This document shows positions 24,948 through 34,245 of a DNA stretch of 64,000 bases, in pieces (within the stretch, counting starts at the first letter, position 1; each line of letters begins with the position of its first letter). Position numbers and translations under genes: made by a program. The stretch lies in NCBI GenBank assembly GCA_964625775.1, contig CAZVEH010000002.1:20928-84927 (forward strand), in the 5' to 3' direction. Source of the stretch: GCA-2786165 sp964625775 (GTDB lineage Bacteria > Pseudomonadota > Gammaproteobacteria > Legionellales > Legionellaceae). Below the pieces are notes generated by a model that was given only the letters and a program-made list of their open reading frames with translations, ran no database searches and was not told the origin of the DNA.

Positions 24948-25499
24948 CTATTTATTCTTCTTTTTAACACTATATTTAAATTTTACTACCGCAAGATTTA
25001 CTTCGATAGTTGCTTCAGTCTCGGAGTTTTCGATATCGTCTGGAACCACTAGATCAGCAATCAATTCTCCGGTTTTATGAAGTAGCTGTTGGTATTTTGG
25101 GGTATTTTGTGGAGTTTTAGGGAGTTGTTTTATAGTTCTTGATATTTCGCGAACCTTAGCAAATGTATCAATGATCGCTAAGGTGGTTTCTGTAGCACGT
25201 TGGCTTTTAAGAATGGTGGCAAGCATATATAGCCCGCGCTCGGTAAAGGCTTTTGGTAACGCCGTAGAATGCTTTAGTCCATTGAACCGGTGGAAATTTT
25301 CCACCAGTTCAGTTTTCTCTTTTTTCTTTAGCTGGATAATGTAGTGTTCTGGAAACTTATCAGGATTATTTTTGACGGCTTTGTTAATGTCTCTGGTTTC
25401 TACTTTGTATAAATCGGCTACATCGCTGTCTATAATGACCTGTTCACCACGGATTTCTATGATTTTTTCCGCAACAATCTCATTAACAGTGATATCCAT
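24948..25499 (-). CDS. ORF6N-domain DNA-binding protein
   Basis: The 183-residue product carries the ORF6N signature: EKIIEIRGEQVIIDSDVADL, KVETRDINKAVKNNPDKFPE and ALPKAFTERGLYMLATILKS. ORF6N proteins are phage-derived putative DNA-binding antirepressors. The C-terminal third (about 120-183) is a helical extension ending in KKKNK. The first third of this gene and its upstream region recur as a decayed copy at 33847-34129; each copy lies just upstream of a rightward tyrosine recombinase gene. Confidence 0.88.
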   Translation of the reverse strand: MDITVNEIVAEKIIEIRGEQVIIDSDVADLYKVETRDINKAVKNNPDKFPEHYIIQLKKKEKTELVENFHRFNGLKHSTALPKAFTERGLYMLATILKSQRATETTLAIIDTFAKVREISRTIKQLPKTPQNTPKYQQLLHKTGELIADLVVPDDIENSETEATIEVNLAVVKFKYSVKKKNK

Positions 25500-25835
25500 T
25501 TTAACCCTTCCTAATAGTAATGAAGAGCATTATACAGACATGGATCTCCTGATGCCAATCTCCAGTGATTATAAAATGAATGCGACATTGCTACATAGCC
25601 AAAGAGTACCGCATAAAAATCAATAAAAACAGCATATTACAGCCCAGACTATATGTATCAAATATAGTGATACATTAATGCTACATTTGCTACTCTCAAA
25701 AAGACTGCCTGAAATGTATAAAGGAGGACGTCTTCAATAAACACAAAGGTTATTAAGGGGTAAATTTTTGATGACTAGATTTATGTGCCTAATTTATATA
25801 TTATTGGATTATATTAGGCAGTCTTGGAGATGTTT
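25500..25835. other. intergenic region between ORF6N and the recombinase, with an inverted repeat
   Basis: This gap holds TGTATCA (25654-25660) and its exact complement TGATACA (25668-25674) separated by 7 bases, the geometry of a tyrosine-recombinase core site or of a regulator operator. GCTACA hexamers are at 25590 and 25680 and recur after the recombinase. Apart from the homology to 34054-34129 at the ORF6N end, I see no gene. Confidence 0.5.
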
Positions 25836-26420
25836 ATGTCAAAAGAAGGAAAAGCAAAGGTTTTGAATGAGGCAGAATTTAAAAGATTGTTGATCGTGGC
25901 AAAATCTGGGCAATTTGCATTGCGTAATGTGGCGCTTTTGTATTGTTCTTTCGGATTAGGGTTGCGAGCTAAGGAAATTGCGTCGTTAACTATTGCCGAT
26001 GTGACCGATCCTAATTATGGCCTTCTTGAAGAGATTTGCTTAAAAAGAGGCGTAACAAAAGGGGAAAGACAGCGTTACGCCTACCTTATACATAAAAAAG
26101 TATGTGATGCGTTGGATGAATACATCAAATCGATCGGGCCTATTGATAGAAGTAGGGTATTGTTTCAGACGCAACATAAATCACGATTTACGCCTAATGC
26201 AATGCAGAAATGGTTTAAAGCATTGTATGACAAAGCTGGCATTGTAGGAGCGAGCTCACATTCTGGGCGTCGTACTTTTATTACCCGGTTAATTGAGCAG
26301 GGCGCTGATATCAAGGCTGTTTCAAGGCTTGCTGGGCATGCTAGCATTGTTACTACGGCAATTTATGTTGAAGATAACCCGGATAGATTAAAGCGGTTAA
26401 CCAATCTCGCGCTATTGTAG
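25836..26420 (+). CDS. short tyrosine recombinase (catalytic domain only)
   Basis: The product of about 194 residues consists of only the catalytic domain of a tyrosine recombinase. Numbering from the upstream TTG at 25824, the catalytic residues are Arg48 (GLGLRAKEI), His146 and Arg149 (HSGRRTF), His172 (LAGHASIVTT) and Tyr181 (AIYVED). The N-terminal core-binding domain of XerC/D-like enzymes is absent, as in several short phage and plasmid integrases. The ATG at 25836 is preferred since GGAG precedes it by a few bases. A perfect hairpin follows the stop, and GCTACA/TGTAGC hexamers flank the gene. It could act as an invertase or resolvase of this segment. Confidence 0.85.
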   Translation: MSKEGKAKVLNEAEFKRLLIVAKSGQFALRNVALLYCSFGLGLRAKEIASLTIADVTDPNYGLLEEICLKRGVTKGERQRYAYLIHKKVCDALDEYIKSIGPIDRSRVLFQTQHKSRFTPNAMQKWFKALYDKAGIVGASSHSGRRTFITRLIEQGADIKAVSRLAGHASIVTTAIYVEDNPDRLKRLTNLALL

Positions 26421-26434
26421 TGTAGCGTTACGCA

Positions 26435-26469
26435 GCATGCATGTAGCAATGTTGTTGCTACATGCATGC
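26435..26469. repeat. perfect 15-bp inverted repeat after the recombinase gene
   Basis: GCATGCATGTAGCAA (26435-26449) and its exact complement (26455-26469) flank a 5-base loop. No T-run follows, so it is not a standard intrinsic terminator. The TGTAGC/GCTACA core recurs at 25590, 25680, 26421 and 26539 around the same gene, which suggests recombinase-binding sites. Confidence 0.7.
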
Positions 26470-26936
26470 GGATGCAATAATGCAGTACTTATATAGGTTT
26501 TCAGACTCATAATTTGGTAAATTAATTGTAAGTAGCGGTGTAGCACGATGTATATTTTAAAATGAGCCACATTACTTTCTATAACGTAATAAATATGCGG
26601 AGTTATTACATGTCTTTTCCTAAACTGATTTTTGGCGAAGACCATGCTGATTTGATAACAATTCAAATACTTAGCGAAATACTTCCTAAACTTAAAGATC
26701 AGGGTTATGAGACTTTTTTAGATGGGATGCCAACCGAAGTAACATATAGAATATCTTAGAAAAAATTTAAATGTTTGCTCAGTTTTTTATTCTCTAGATA
26801 AACAGCAAAACCCAAGTCTTTATGATATTAGGCAAGAAATTGGCCTTGCATTGTAAGCGGTTAATAAACCCCATCTATTCAACCCCGGAATAAATCCAGA
26901 TAATTACTCCAATTCAAACAACCAGGAGTAACTAGG

Positions 26937-27269
26937 ATGAGCACAGAAAATAAACCGAGTTCCAAATCAGGGTTTTGGAAAGATCATTCATCGGCATGGA
27001 GATTAAGTGAGTTAACGCAACAAGCCTATTGCGAGCAAGCGGGTATTAGTTATCGGCATTTTGTTTATCAGCATAGTCGTATTCTTAAGCAAGTTAGAAA
27101 ACAAGCGACGAAGTTCATTGAGTCAAAAGCGGAGTCAATAAATTCTAATAATCAGAGCGCAGCGTTGCAGTTGTTGTTACCGAATGGCGTTAGGATTGGT
27201 ATCGGCCATGAAGTTAATCCTTCACTACTTCAAACTGTGCTGACAATCGCTGGCAGTCTATCATGTTGA
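26937..27269 (+). CDS. tnpA: IS66 accessory protein TnpA
   Basis: The 110-residue product of the first IS66 gene is a small basic helix-turn-helix protein (KDHSSAWRLSELTQQAYCEQ, then AGISYRHFVYQHSRI) of the transposase-8-like type, needed for IS66 transposition. It ends by overlapping tnpB by 7 bases (27263-27269), as usual in this family. An AGGAG ribosome-binding site precedes the ATG by 8 bases. Confidence 0.9.
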   Translation: MSTENKPSSKSGFWKDHSSAWRLSELTQQAYCEQAGISYRHFVYQHSRILKQVRKQATKFIESKAESINSNNQSAALQLLLPNGVRIGIGHEVNPSLLQTVLTIAGSLSC

Positions 27270-27616
27270 AATTAAGCGATAGCACGCGGGTATATGTAGC
27301 GAGCAACTCGGTGGATTTGCGTAAAGCCATCAATGGATTGGCCGTATTGGTGGTTGAGCAATTTGCAACGCCCGTAAATGATGGTTCAGTCTATGTGTTT
27401 TATAATCGTGATTGCGATAGAGTTAAGTGTTTGTTTTGGGATAAGAACGGTTTTGTCCTTTATCACAAGCGTCTGGAGCGCGGCCGATTCAAGTTTGGTA
27501 AGACAATAATTGACGTATGCAACATTACGCACCAACAATTGGATTGGTTGCTAGCTGGTCTTGATTTTAGGCTAATGTCTGAGTTTCCAATGCTGGATTT
27601 CGCTCATTATTTTTGA
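27263..27616 (+). CDS. tnpB: IS66 accessory protein TnpB (Orf2)
   Basis: The 117-residue product has the characteristic IS66 Orf2 pattern VYVASNSVDLRKAINGLAVL, FYNRDCDRVKCLFWDKNGFV and KRLERGRFKF. TnpB is required for transposition, though its biochemical role is unsettled. The gene overlaps tnpA, and an 86-base gap separates it from tnpC. Length and motifs are complete. Confidence 0.93.
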   Translation: MLKLSDSTRVYVASNSVDLRKAINGLAVLVVEQFATPVNDGSVYVFYNRDCDRVKCLFWDKNGFVLYHKRLERGRFKFGKTIIDVCNITHQQLDWLLAGLDFRLMSEFPMLDFAHYF

Positions 27617-27702
27617 CACAATTTGCCGATTTTTATTAAAAAATGATTGTTATTTTGGTATAATAACGCCTATAAAAATAAGAATGACTGTACGCTAAAA
27701 TA

Positions 27703-29289
27703 ATGAATTCTACTGCTATCTCACTCGAGAAATTACAACAAGAAAACGCGCGACTATTAGCGTTGATTGCACAGAAAGATAATGCCATTCAAACTTTGCA
27801 GCATCAGATTCACTTGTTTCGCACAGCACGCTTTGGCCGTAAAAGTGAAAAAAATGTGACGGATATGCAAATGGAGCTTCAATTTGATGAAGCCGAATTG
27901 ATCAACGGTCAGATTCCAGAGGAAGTTGACTCTAGCACCCCAACAGAAACAATTACTTATACGCGTAATAAAAAAAATACCGGTCGCAAAGTATTGCCAA
28001 AATCGCTACCTTATATCGAAAAAATCCATGATTTAAGCGATGAAGAAAAACAATGCGCTTGTGGATGTGCATTAACACATATTCATGATGAGATAACAGA
28101 GCAACTGGATGTTCTACCGCAAATGACCTTCCGAGTTGTTCATATCCGCAAAAAATATGCCTGCAAAGGTTGTGAAGAAACCATTCGTTTGGCGTCCTTA
28201 CCGAAACAACCTATAGATAAAAGTATTGCAACCCCAGGATTATTAGCCGCCGTCATCAATAGTAAGTTTAATTGCCATATGCCACTTTATCGGCAAGAAG
28301 CGATGTTTACTGCAGCGAATATATCCATAACGCGCGCGACTTTAAGTCATTAGCTGATTTATTCTGCCAAATTACTGACGCCGCTTGTAAAGCTGATGGA
28401 AGCCAACATCCAAGATTACGATATTGCTTATGCTGATGAAACCCCGCTGCAAGTACTGAAAGAAAAAGGACGATTACCAACTCAAAAATCCTTTATGTGG
28501 CTTTTTATCGGCGGTCCGCCTGATAAGCGTGCCTTTGTTTATCAATATCACACGACACGTTCTCATCAAATACCTTTTGATTTCTTTGCTGATTTCAAGG
28601 GTTACTTGCATGCAGATTGCTATAAAGCTTATGTCACTTTGGGGCAATCTGAGCATGTGAACCATGTTGCTTGTTGGGCTCATGCGCGGCGCTACTTTGT
28701 GGATGTCGCTAAGACCTCTAAAAAAGAAGGTTTGGCCCATAAGGTCATTCAGCTCATCGGCAAACTATATCTGTTGGAGCGGGAGCTTAAAGATAAAAAT
28801 ACTTCGCCAGAGCTTGTCTTTGAACAACGCGCAAAACATGCCAAACCAGTTCTCTTGCAAATCAGAGCATTATTGGATGATGCTCAACTCAAAGTACCTC
28901 CTAAAAGTCCATTAGGCGCCGCTTTGTTTTACGTACTTACCCATTGGGGCGCCTTGAATCTTTATCTGAGCGATGGCCGCCTGGAAATCGATAATAACCG
29001 TAGTGAACGTGCTATTAAGCCTTTTGTTATTGGTCGAAAAAACTGGTTGTTCCATGGTAATGATGTTGGAGCACATGCCGGTAGTGTGCTGTTCTCTCTG
29101 ATTGAAACATGTAAAAACCATAAGGTTGATGTTTTTGCTTGGCTTAAGTACGTGCTGGCAAATATCCACCTTGCAGAAACTGTTGAGCAGCTTGAGAAAC
29201 TTCTTCCGTATCATATCAATCCTAAATTACTTGACGATATGCGCAGTTTGCCAAACCTCTGCTTTCCTGTGAAGGAGGCGGTTTATTAA
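27703..29289 (+). pseudogene. tnpC: IS66 transposase TnpC with an internal amber codon
   Basis: TnpC is the IS66 transposase. An N-terminal leucine-zipper-like coiled coil (LEKLQQENARLLALIAQKDN) precedes the basic FRTARFGRKSEK and a zinc-finger-like CACGCALTH...CKGC segment. A TAG at 28351-28353 interrupts the frame after RATLSH; the same frame then resumes with LIYSAKLLTPLVKLMEANIQ, probably because a TGG tryptophan codon became TAG. The catalytic part follows (YADETPLQVL, LHADCYKAYV, CWAHARRYF, and DNRSERAIKPFVIGRKNWLF). Without amber suppression the protein is cut at 216 residues, before the catalytic domain, so the element is probably non-autonomous. Confidence 0.88.
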
Positions 29290-29808
29290 CCGCTTACCTT
29301 GCATTAAAAAATTTTTTAGATATATTGGTTGAACAAAAAATTGCTTGGCAGGCTATTGATCTTTTACCACCAACAGCTTTTCACTTGTCCGAAGAACCAT
29401 ATGAGGCATTACAGCCAATAAGAGATAGGGAAATGGCAACCGCTTATGAGAATGAAGAGTATGTATTCTGGCGTGTAGGACTGTCACACATATCAGGTTT
29501 AAGAGAATGCCTATTGGAGTCGTTAGGTGAGGAAAAAGTAACTCAGGATTTTCGTTTTGTTTATATCGATAGAGGCGAAATTATTCCAACAGAGATTAAA
29601 GATCGACTACCTAATGATTTAATAATGCTGGAGTTACCCGAATCAGCTAAATATAAACCGATAATTTAATCATAAGGGAGAGTGAAAAAATGACATTTAT
29701 TTTTTTGAAGGAATCTCATTTTTTGGTTTAAAAATGATTGACCAAGAGTCTCCAGATTAAAGGAAATCCTGAAGCTCCCACCTTAATTATCACAAGGAAT
29801 AATTCTTT

Positions 29809-32800
29809 ATGCAGAATCAACAACCCTCTAAAAAATTTGCTATAAAAATCGATCACGCAGGAAGCGCATCTGCGGAACAAACCAATTCCTTAGCTTTCGT
29901 TGACGCCCTCAGGCAATGGGATGAGACCGGATACCATGAGCGTCTTATCTTAACGCACAAGGATTTTTATGTAAATATCGGAAGCAGCAATGTCGCCCTG
30001 GGCGTCAAAAAGGATATTGAAGTCATTTTGTATCAGCTCACCGATTTGGAGCATAAGGGTAAAGCTTGGATGGACTTGATCGTTGATGGTACTCCTTATA
30101 ATGGATGGTACTATGTTAATAAAATTTCAGCGTCCTTAGGGGGCGATGCAGAAGCAACGATCGGGCACAACAAAATTGGAGCCGCCGCTGAAGCGACACT
30201 CACGTTTGCCGTCGAGTATGCTCAAAATTTAGAGCAAGGCTCTTACGACCATAAGTTGGAAGTAACTGCAAAAGTATCCGTTGGGAAAATTTTAGCGAAT
30301 CCACTAAATACCGCAGACTCGCCGAGTACCACGCTTGCGAAACTTATGGCATTACTACCGATAGGTAGCGAAATTGTATTCACCTCAAGACTGAATGATA
30401 AGCGCACTACTATGATTAAAAATATAGAAATCAAGCATGCTAGACCCACTCGTACCTGCTTCTCCGCTGAAGCGCCGCCTGCTGAATTTATCATCATGGC
30501 CCATCCTGAAACATTTGCAAGCATTGCATCACCTGAGTATCGTTCGTCATCTCAAGCAGGGAAGTACTATGATCTTGTACACAAGAAAAAAGATATTGAA
30601 ACGTTAATTTATAACCTTGAGCGAGAATATGCTGAGCAGTATAAGCAGATTTCAGCACTCTATCCGAATATCTCGATGCCGACTCAAAATATTAAGCATC
30701 GTGAAGCATTCCCTACAGATGAGGCCTACCTGCAGCATCTTTGTGAACAATATATCGTTTTGGATGGCATTCTGAAAGACACAGTGAAAAGTGAGGTTAA
30801 CTCACCCTCTAAACTTAAGCGAACGCCGGAAGAACAACAAAAATATTTGATAAACCTCATGGATCATGTGAACGCGATTGGCGTCATCGCCTCTGAGCTC
30901 TCAGAGTTATTTCCGAGCAATAGGCCCTTAAAACATATGGCGCGTGCCTGTACGGTAGCATCCAGGCTCACAGAATCTTGTTTGAAAATCGCAGCTGGAA
31001 AACTATCAACGTCGCTACTTACTTTAGATATAGCAAGCAGCATCTTGGCTGCCGTCAATTTCGGAGTTTCTCTCTTTTCTCAGTCTCAACCCGATGCTTA
31101 TCTTTGCATGCTAAAGAGAATCGATGACAAGTTGAATACGATTCATCATGACATGATTGTAGGTTTTGAAACGACACTAGAAATGCTCAGCATTCTTAAG
31201 ATCGACATCCAAAAAAATAGGCAATTACAAGCAAATTATCATGAGCAGCTTTTTAGCGAAATTTCAACGATAAAGAAAGCACTCGAAGAAGTATTACGAA
31301 ACACCAATGACATATCTTTAAAAATAGATCGATTAATTGATATTAATATTAGAATCGGTCATGAAAATGCTTACCGTAATGTTAGTCGTGTTCTGCAGAG
31401 TGTGGAACGTAACATTAAGCCAACAGATATTTACGCCGATCTCCAAATACTCTACAATTTCATCGCGTCAGATCGCATCAATTTACCCGTAACCCCATCT
31501 GAGATGCAGCTATGTCTGCCCGAGTACAACAATTATTTAACTGAACTAAACATCAAATTACCGTTTGGCCTCATCGACTTGCGTTATTGGAATGAAATAT
31601 ATACTCAGGGTTATCTTGTAGTGCTGAATCGCTACCGCGAAGATATAGCATTCACCATGAACCAAAATCCGAAAAATGATTTTTTCATCCCAGGTCTAGT
31701 AGAAAAATGTCATGAGGCACAAAGTTTTATTATTAAAATTTATCAAGAGCCGATGATTTGGGAGAAACTGCTGGAGAAGTACACCGCAGAGTGGAATAGT
31801 ATTTTATCGCATTTAACGCAATCTCCAGACAGTCCACTACTACAACTTCAATCCGATGAACTACTGAGTTTAAAATCTCAAACAATTGAGCAACGGAATG
31901 CTCTGGCCAAAAACATACTGCAGAAAACATGTCAGTTAAATAAAGTTTGGGTACGTAATGTTAGAGCGCGGCAGTATATTGCTCAAAAATTCCCCAACAA
32001 CAGTGCGCAAGGACTAGCGTATGATTTTATCGATACAAATCGAAATAGCCCGCCGGGAGAGGCCCATATTGATGAGATAATCGCAGATAAGGGACTGCTT
32101 GATGCATTAAGTGAACCTCATATTCTATTTTCACTGCAGACAAACAGCGCCGCCTTAAAAATATATTCTGAGAGCCTATCCACAACGTCCCCCTGCTCTC
32201 ACGGAAAAAGGGTGATCAAACAACACGGCCAAAACGTAAATCATCAAGCAGGCTCACAACCAGTAACTTGTGTCACGCGCTGCTACTTATTTTCGCTTTC
32301 ATTTCCCGCACCAGAAGCCACCACCATCGTAGATCTGTACATTAAAAACATTACCCAGTTCCCTGATACTTGCGTTGGATTGCAAGCAGCGTTCCCAAAC
32401 GAACTTAATCAAACATTTGAATACCAAAAAAATGCCGTCAAACTCAGCGCTCTTATTACGGATATTTCATCTATATCATACGAATCAGCCATCACGATAG
32501 CACAACAGTGTTCCACTAAAATCCGTAAAGGCATCCTACAAGAGCGAGCCGCTAGGTTCGATGAAACCAGTACCCGTTTGAGAAAATTCAACGAGGAACA
32601 TCGCAAAATATCTTCTTTTATAAGCCTAATTGATAGCCAAATTCTTGCCAATCCAGTGCAGAATGCACTTGATGCATGCATCGCTACTGACTCGATTGAT
32701 GCTCTTCGCGCGCTTTACCATTTTCCCTATTGGTCACATATTATGGGACGACATCCTATTTTTAATAAAGCACACATAACGCTCTCATCCGCCGCACCCA

Positions 32801-33732
32801 CACCTAACACTTCAGATTCTTTCACGCAGCGTCTCGAATATCTCATAGCTGCACAAATACCTTACCGTGTCAGTAATTTCATGTTTGATATTGAATCACT
32901 GTTCATGCAATGCGATGCCATCGTATTGCCCTATGATGAGCAGGTTTTGAGTAATTATTTTCAGCAACTAGAAATTTTTAAAACTGAAAGTTATGATCGC
33001 AATATTCCTTCAAATAGGAGCGATCGTATTATCTATAAACAGCATATAAATAGACTTCCTGCGCCACTAAAAGCATCTTTTGAAACACTAAAAGCATCAC
33101 ATCACACACTTTCTCAAACAATCATAAAACTTAACACACATTTAGCACAGCTATGCTCCTGTATTAACTTGTTACGTGACCTCACTAATTCTGCCCAAAA
33201 TCACGTGTCACTGACTCCACTGAACACTTTTTCCTCAACGTCTTTTACACTCTATCCGACTCAAAATGACAGTCTGTTTGATGATTTAGAGCGATTTGCT
33301 TTGTATAAAAAGGCTGTCACCATCTCTTTACAACAAACTTATCCAGCATTTAGAAACCAATATTTTAATTATTTTAAACAAGTAGTCTTCCTTCTGATTA
33401 GGCAGTTATCACAGCAAATTACTCTGGATGAGTTCAATAACAATCACCCCATTTGCAAAACTATGCAAGATGCTATTGAAGAACTTAAACAGTATCAGGA
33501 ATTATGTTGCCGAAATGACATTTCTGACCAGTTGGCTATTGACGAAGCTAATGATCAAGTTTCAGATTCAATAATCGAAGATTCTTCAGAAATAAAAGCA
33601 CAAGCTTCATCTCAAAATTACGCTCAAAATCAATCTAATTTTTGGAATCAAACTACAACAACTATTGCTGTGGTATCGGCAGTTGCAGCGGTTTCAACGG
33701 TTGCAGCATATTGTTTGATGAAACGGCGTTAA
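29809..33732 (+). CDS. giant tail-anchored protein of unknown function (effector candidate)
   Basis: The 1307-residue protein has no signal peptide. An N-terminal beta-rich part (about residues 1-235, e.g. HKDFYVNIGSSNVALGVKKD and DLIVDGTPYNGWYYVNK) is followed by a long helical region with heptad-like stretches (about 265-330, 440-520) and further helical segments to about 1250. It ends in a single hydrophobic segment (TTIAVVSAVAAVSTVAAYCL) and KRR, the layout of a tail-anchored membrane protein. I recognise no family. A clean ribosome-binding site (AAGGAA) precedes the ATG. Size, coiled coils and tail anchor in a Legionellales-like genome make a host-targeted effector or a contractile/toxin-like machine conceivable, but neither is shown. 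Confidence 0.85.
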   Translation: MQNQQPSKKFAIKIDHAGSASAEQTNSLAFVDALRQWDETGYHERLILTHKDFYVNIGSSNVALGVKKDIEVILYQLTDLEHKGKAWMDLIVDGTPYNGWYYVNKISASLGGDAEATIGHNKIGAAAEATLTFAVEYAQNLEQGSYDHKLEVTAKVSVGKILANPLNTADSPSTTLAKLMALLPIGSEIVFTSRLNDKRTTMIKNIEIKHARPTRTCFSAEAPPAEFIIMAHPETFASIASPEYRSSSQAGKYYDLVHKKKDIETLIYNLEREYAEQYKQISALYPNISMPTQNIKHREAFPTDEAYLQHLCEQYIVLDGILKDTVKSEVNSPSKLKRTPEEQQKYLINLMDHVNAIGVIASELSELFPSNRPLKHMARACTVASRLTESCLKIAAGKLSTSLLTLDIASSILAAVNFGVSLFSQSQPDAYLCMLKRIDDKLNTIHHDMIVGFETTLEMLSILKIDIQKNRQLQANYHEQLFSEISTIKKALEEVLRNTNDISLKIDRLIDINIRIGHENAYRNVSRVLQSVERNIKPTDIYADLQILYNFIASDRINLPVTPSEMQLCLPEYNNYLTELNIKLPFGLIDLRYWNEIYTQGYLVVLNRYREDIAFTMNQNPKNDFFIPGLVEKCHEAQSFIIKIYQEPMIWEKLLEKYTAEWNSILSHLTQSPDSPLLQLQSDELLSLKSQTIEQRNALAKNILQKTCQLNKVWVRNVRARQYIAQKFPNNSAQGLAYDFIDTNRNSPPGEAHIDEIIADKGLLDALSEPHILFSLQTNSAALKIYSESLSTTSPCSHGKRVIKQHGQNVNHQAGSQPVTCVTRCYLFSLSFPAPEATTIVDLYIKNITQFPDTCVGLQAAFPNELNQTFEYQKNAVKLSALITDISSISYESAITIAQQCSTKIRKGILQERAARFDETSTRLRKFNEEHRKISSFISLIDSQILANPVQNALDACIATDSIDALRALYHFPYWSHIMGRHPIFNKAHITLSSAAPTPNTSDSFTQRLEYLIAAQIPYRVSNFMFDIESLFMQCDAIVLPYDEQVLSNYFQQLEIFKTESYDRNIPSNRSDRIIYKQHINRLPAPLKASFETLKASHHTLSQTIIKLNTHLAQLCSCINLLRDLTNSAQNHVSLTPLNTFSSTSFTLYPTQNDSLFDDLERFALYKKAVTISLQQTYPAFRNQYFNYFKQVVFLLIRQLSQQITLDEFNNNHPICKTMQDAIEELKQYQELCCRNDISDQLAIDEANDQVSDSIIEDSSEIKAQASSQNYAQNQSNFWNQTTTTIAVVSAVAAVSTVAAYCLMKRR

Positions 33733-34245
33733 ATTGAGGTCCGACCGGGATTCTATCGAAAATGACGTGATTTAATAGATGAACACACCCAGTTAAGAGA
33801 TAATTAAATCTCAACTGGGGAGAAAAAATGCGAAGGATAGCTTATTGAACCGGTGGAAATTTTCCACCAGTTCATTTTTTCTTTAATCGGATATTATAGT
33901 GTTCTGGAAACTTATCAGGATTATTTTTGATGGCTTTATTGATGGTCTCGAGTTTCTACTTTGTACAAATCAGCGACATCACTGTCTATGATGATGTTTA
34001 CCTCGGATTTCTATGATTTTTTCTCCAACAATTTCATGAATTGTGATGCCCATTTTAACCCTTTCTCATAGTAATGAAGAACATTAGAGAGACATCGATC
34101 TCTTGATGCTAAATTTCTAGTGTTTATAAAAGGTAAATGGAATGAAGCAATTATATAAGGTGAATTGGGTTATGTATTTATTACCCAGAGGTATGATAAA
34201 GTTTGAGATAGATAACGTACCTTATCCATCACAAACAGGACTTTT
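33733..34245. other. intergenic region with an imperfect hairpin and an ORF6N relic
   Basis: Just after the giant gene, an imperfect hairpin (CCCAGTT ... AACTGGG, about 33789-33821, with an inner GAGAT/ATCTC) could stop transcription, though no T-run follows. The rest is the ORF6N relic listed separately and the leader of the following recombinase gene. I see no other gene. Confidence 0.45.
33847..34129 (-). pseudogene. decayed second copy of the ORF6N gene 5-prime end
   Basis: This stretch closely matches 25282-25577, the first third of the intact ORF6N gene plus about 75 bases upstream, including the GAACCGGTGGAAATTTTCC block, the CTGGAAACTTATCAGGATTA block and the TAGTAATGAAGAACATTA-like leader. 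Small indels break the frame (the start would be ATG at 34051-34053), and the last two-thirds of the gene are missing. It is in the same orientation as the intact copy and also lies just upstream of a rightward tyrosine recombinase gene. Confidence 0.88.

Larger units (their letters stand above)
26853..29297 (+). mobile_element. complete IS66-family insertion sequence
   Basis: The 2445-bp element is bounded by an 18-bp perfect terminal inverted repeat (GTAAGCGGTTAATAAACC at 26853-26870, complement at 29280-29297) and an 8-bp target duplication CTTGCATT (26845-26852 and 29298-29305). Eight-base duplication and the three-gene tnpA-tnpB-tnpC set are typical of IS66. The intact duplication points to a fairly recent insertion. 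tnpC has an internal amber codon, so this copy may no longer move on its own. Confidence 0.95.
26610..29669 (+). pseudogene. unknown protein gene split by IS66 and a frameshift
   Basis: Removing the IS66 element and one copy of its target duplication joins ...SLYDIRQEIGLAL (left, ending at 26852) to KNFLDILVEQKIAWQ (right) in one frame, ending at 29669 after about 200 codons. The left part has a good start (ATG at 26610, GGAG just upstream, MSFPKLIFGEDHADLITIQI), but near 26750 a frame change is needed to pass from VTYRIS to LRKNLNVCSVFYSLD. So the gene was hit twice, by a small indel and by transposition. The reconstructed protein is soluble and acidic, with WRVGLSHISGLRECLLES; I do not recognise the family. 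Confidence 0.75.

Noticed and set aside
26435..26469. Intrinsic terminator after the short recombinase
   Set aside because: The hairpin is perfect but no T-run follows on either strand.
29325..29669. A stand-alone 114-residue gene after IS66
   Set aside because: It is the 3-prime half of the gene split by IS66; the frame continues across the restored target site, and the apparent start is internal.
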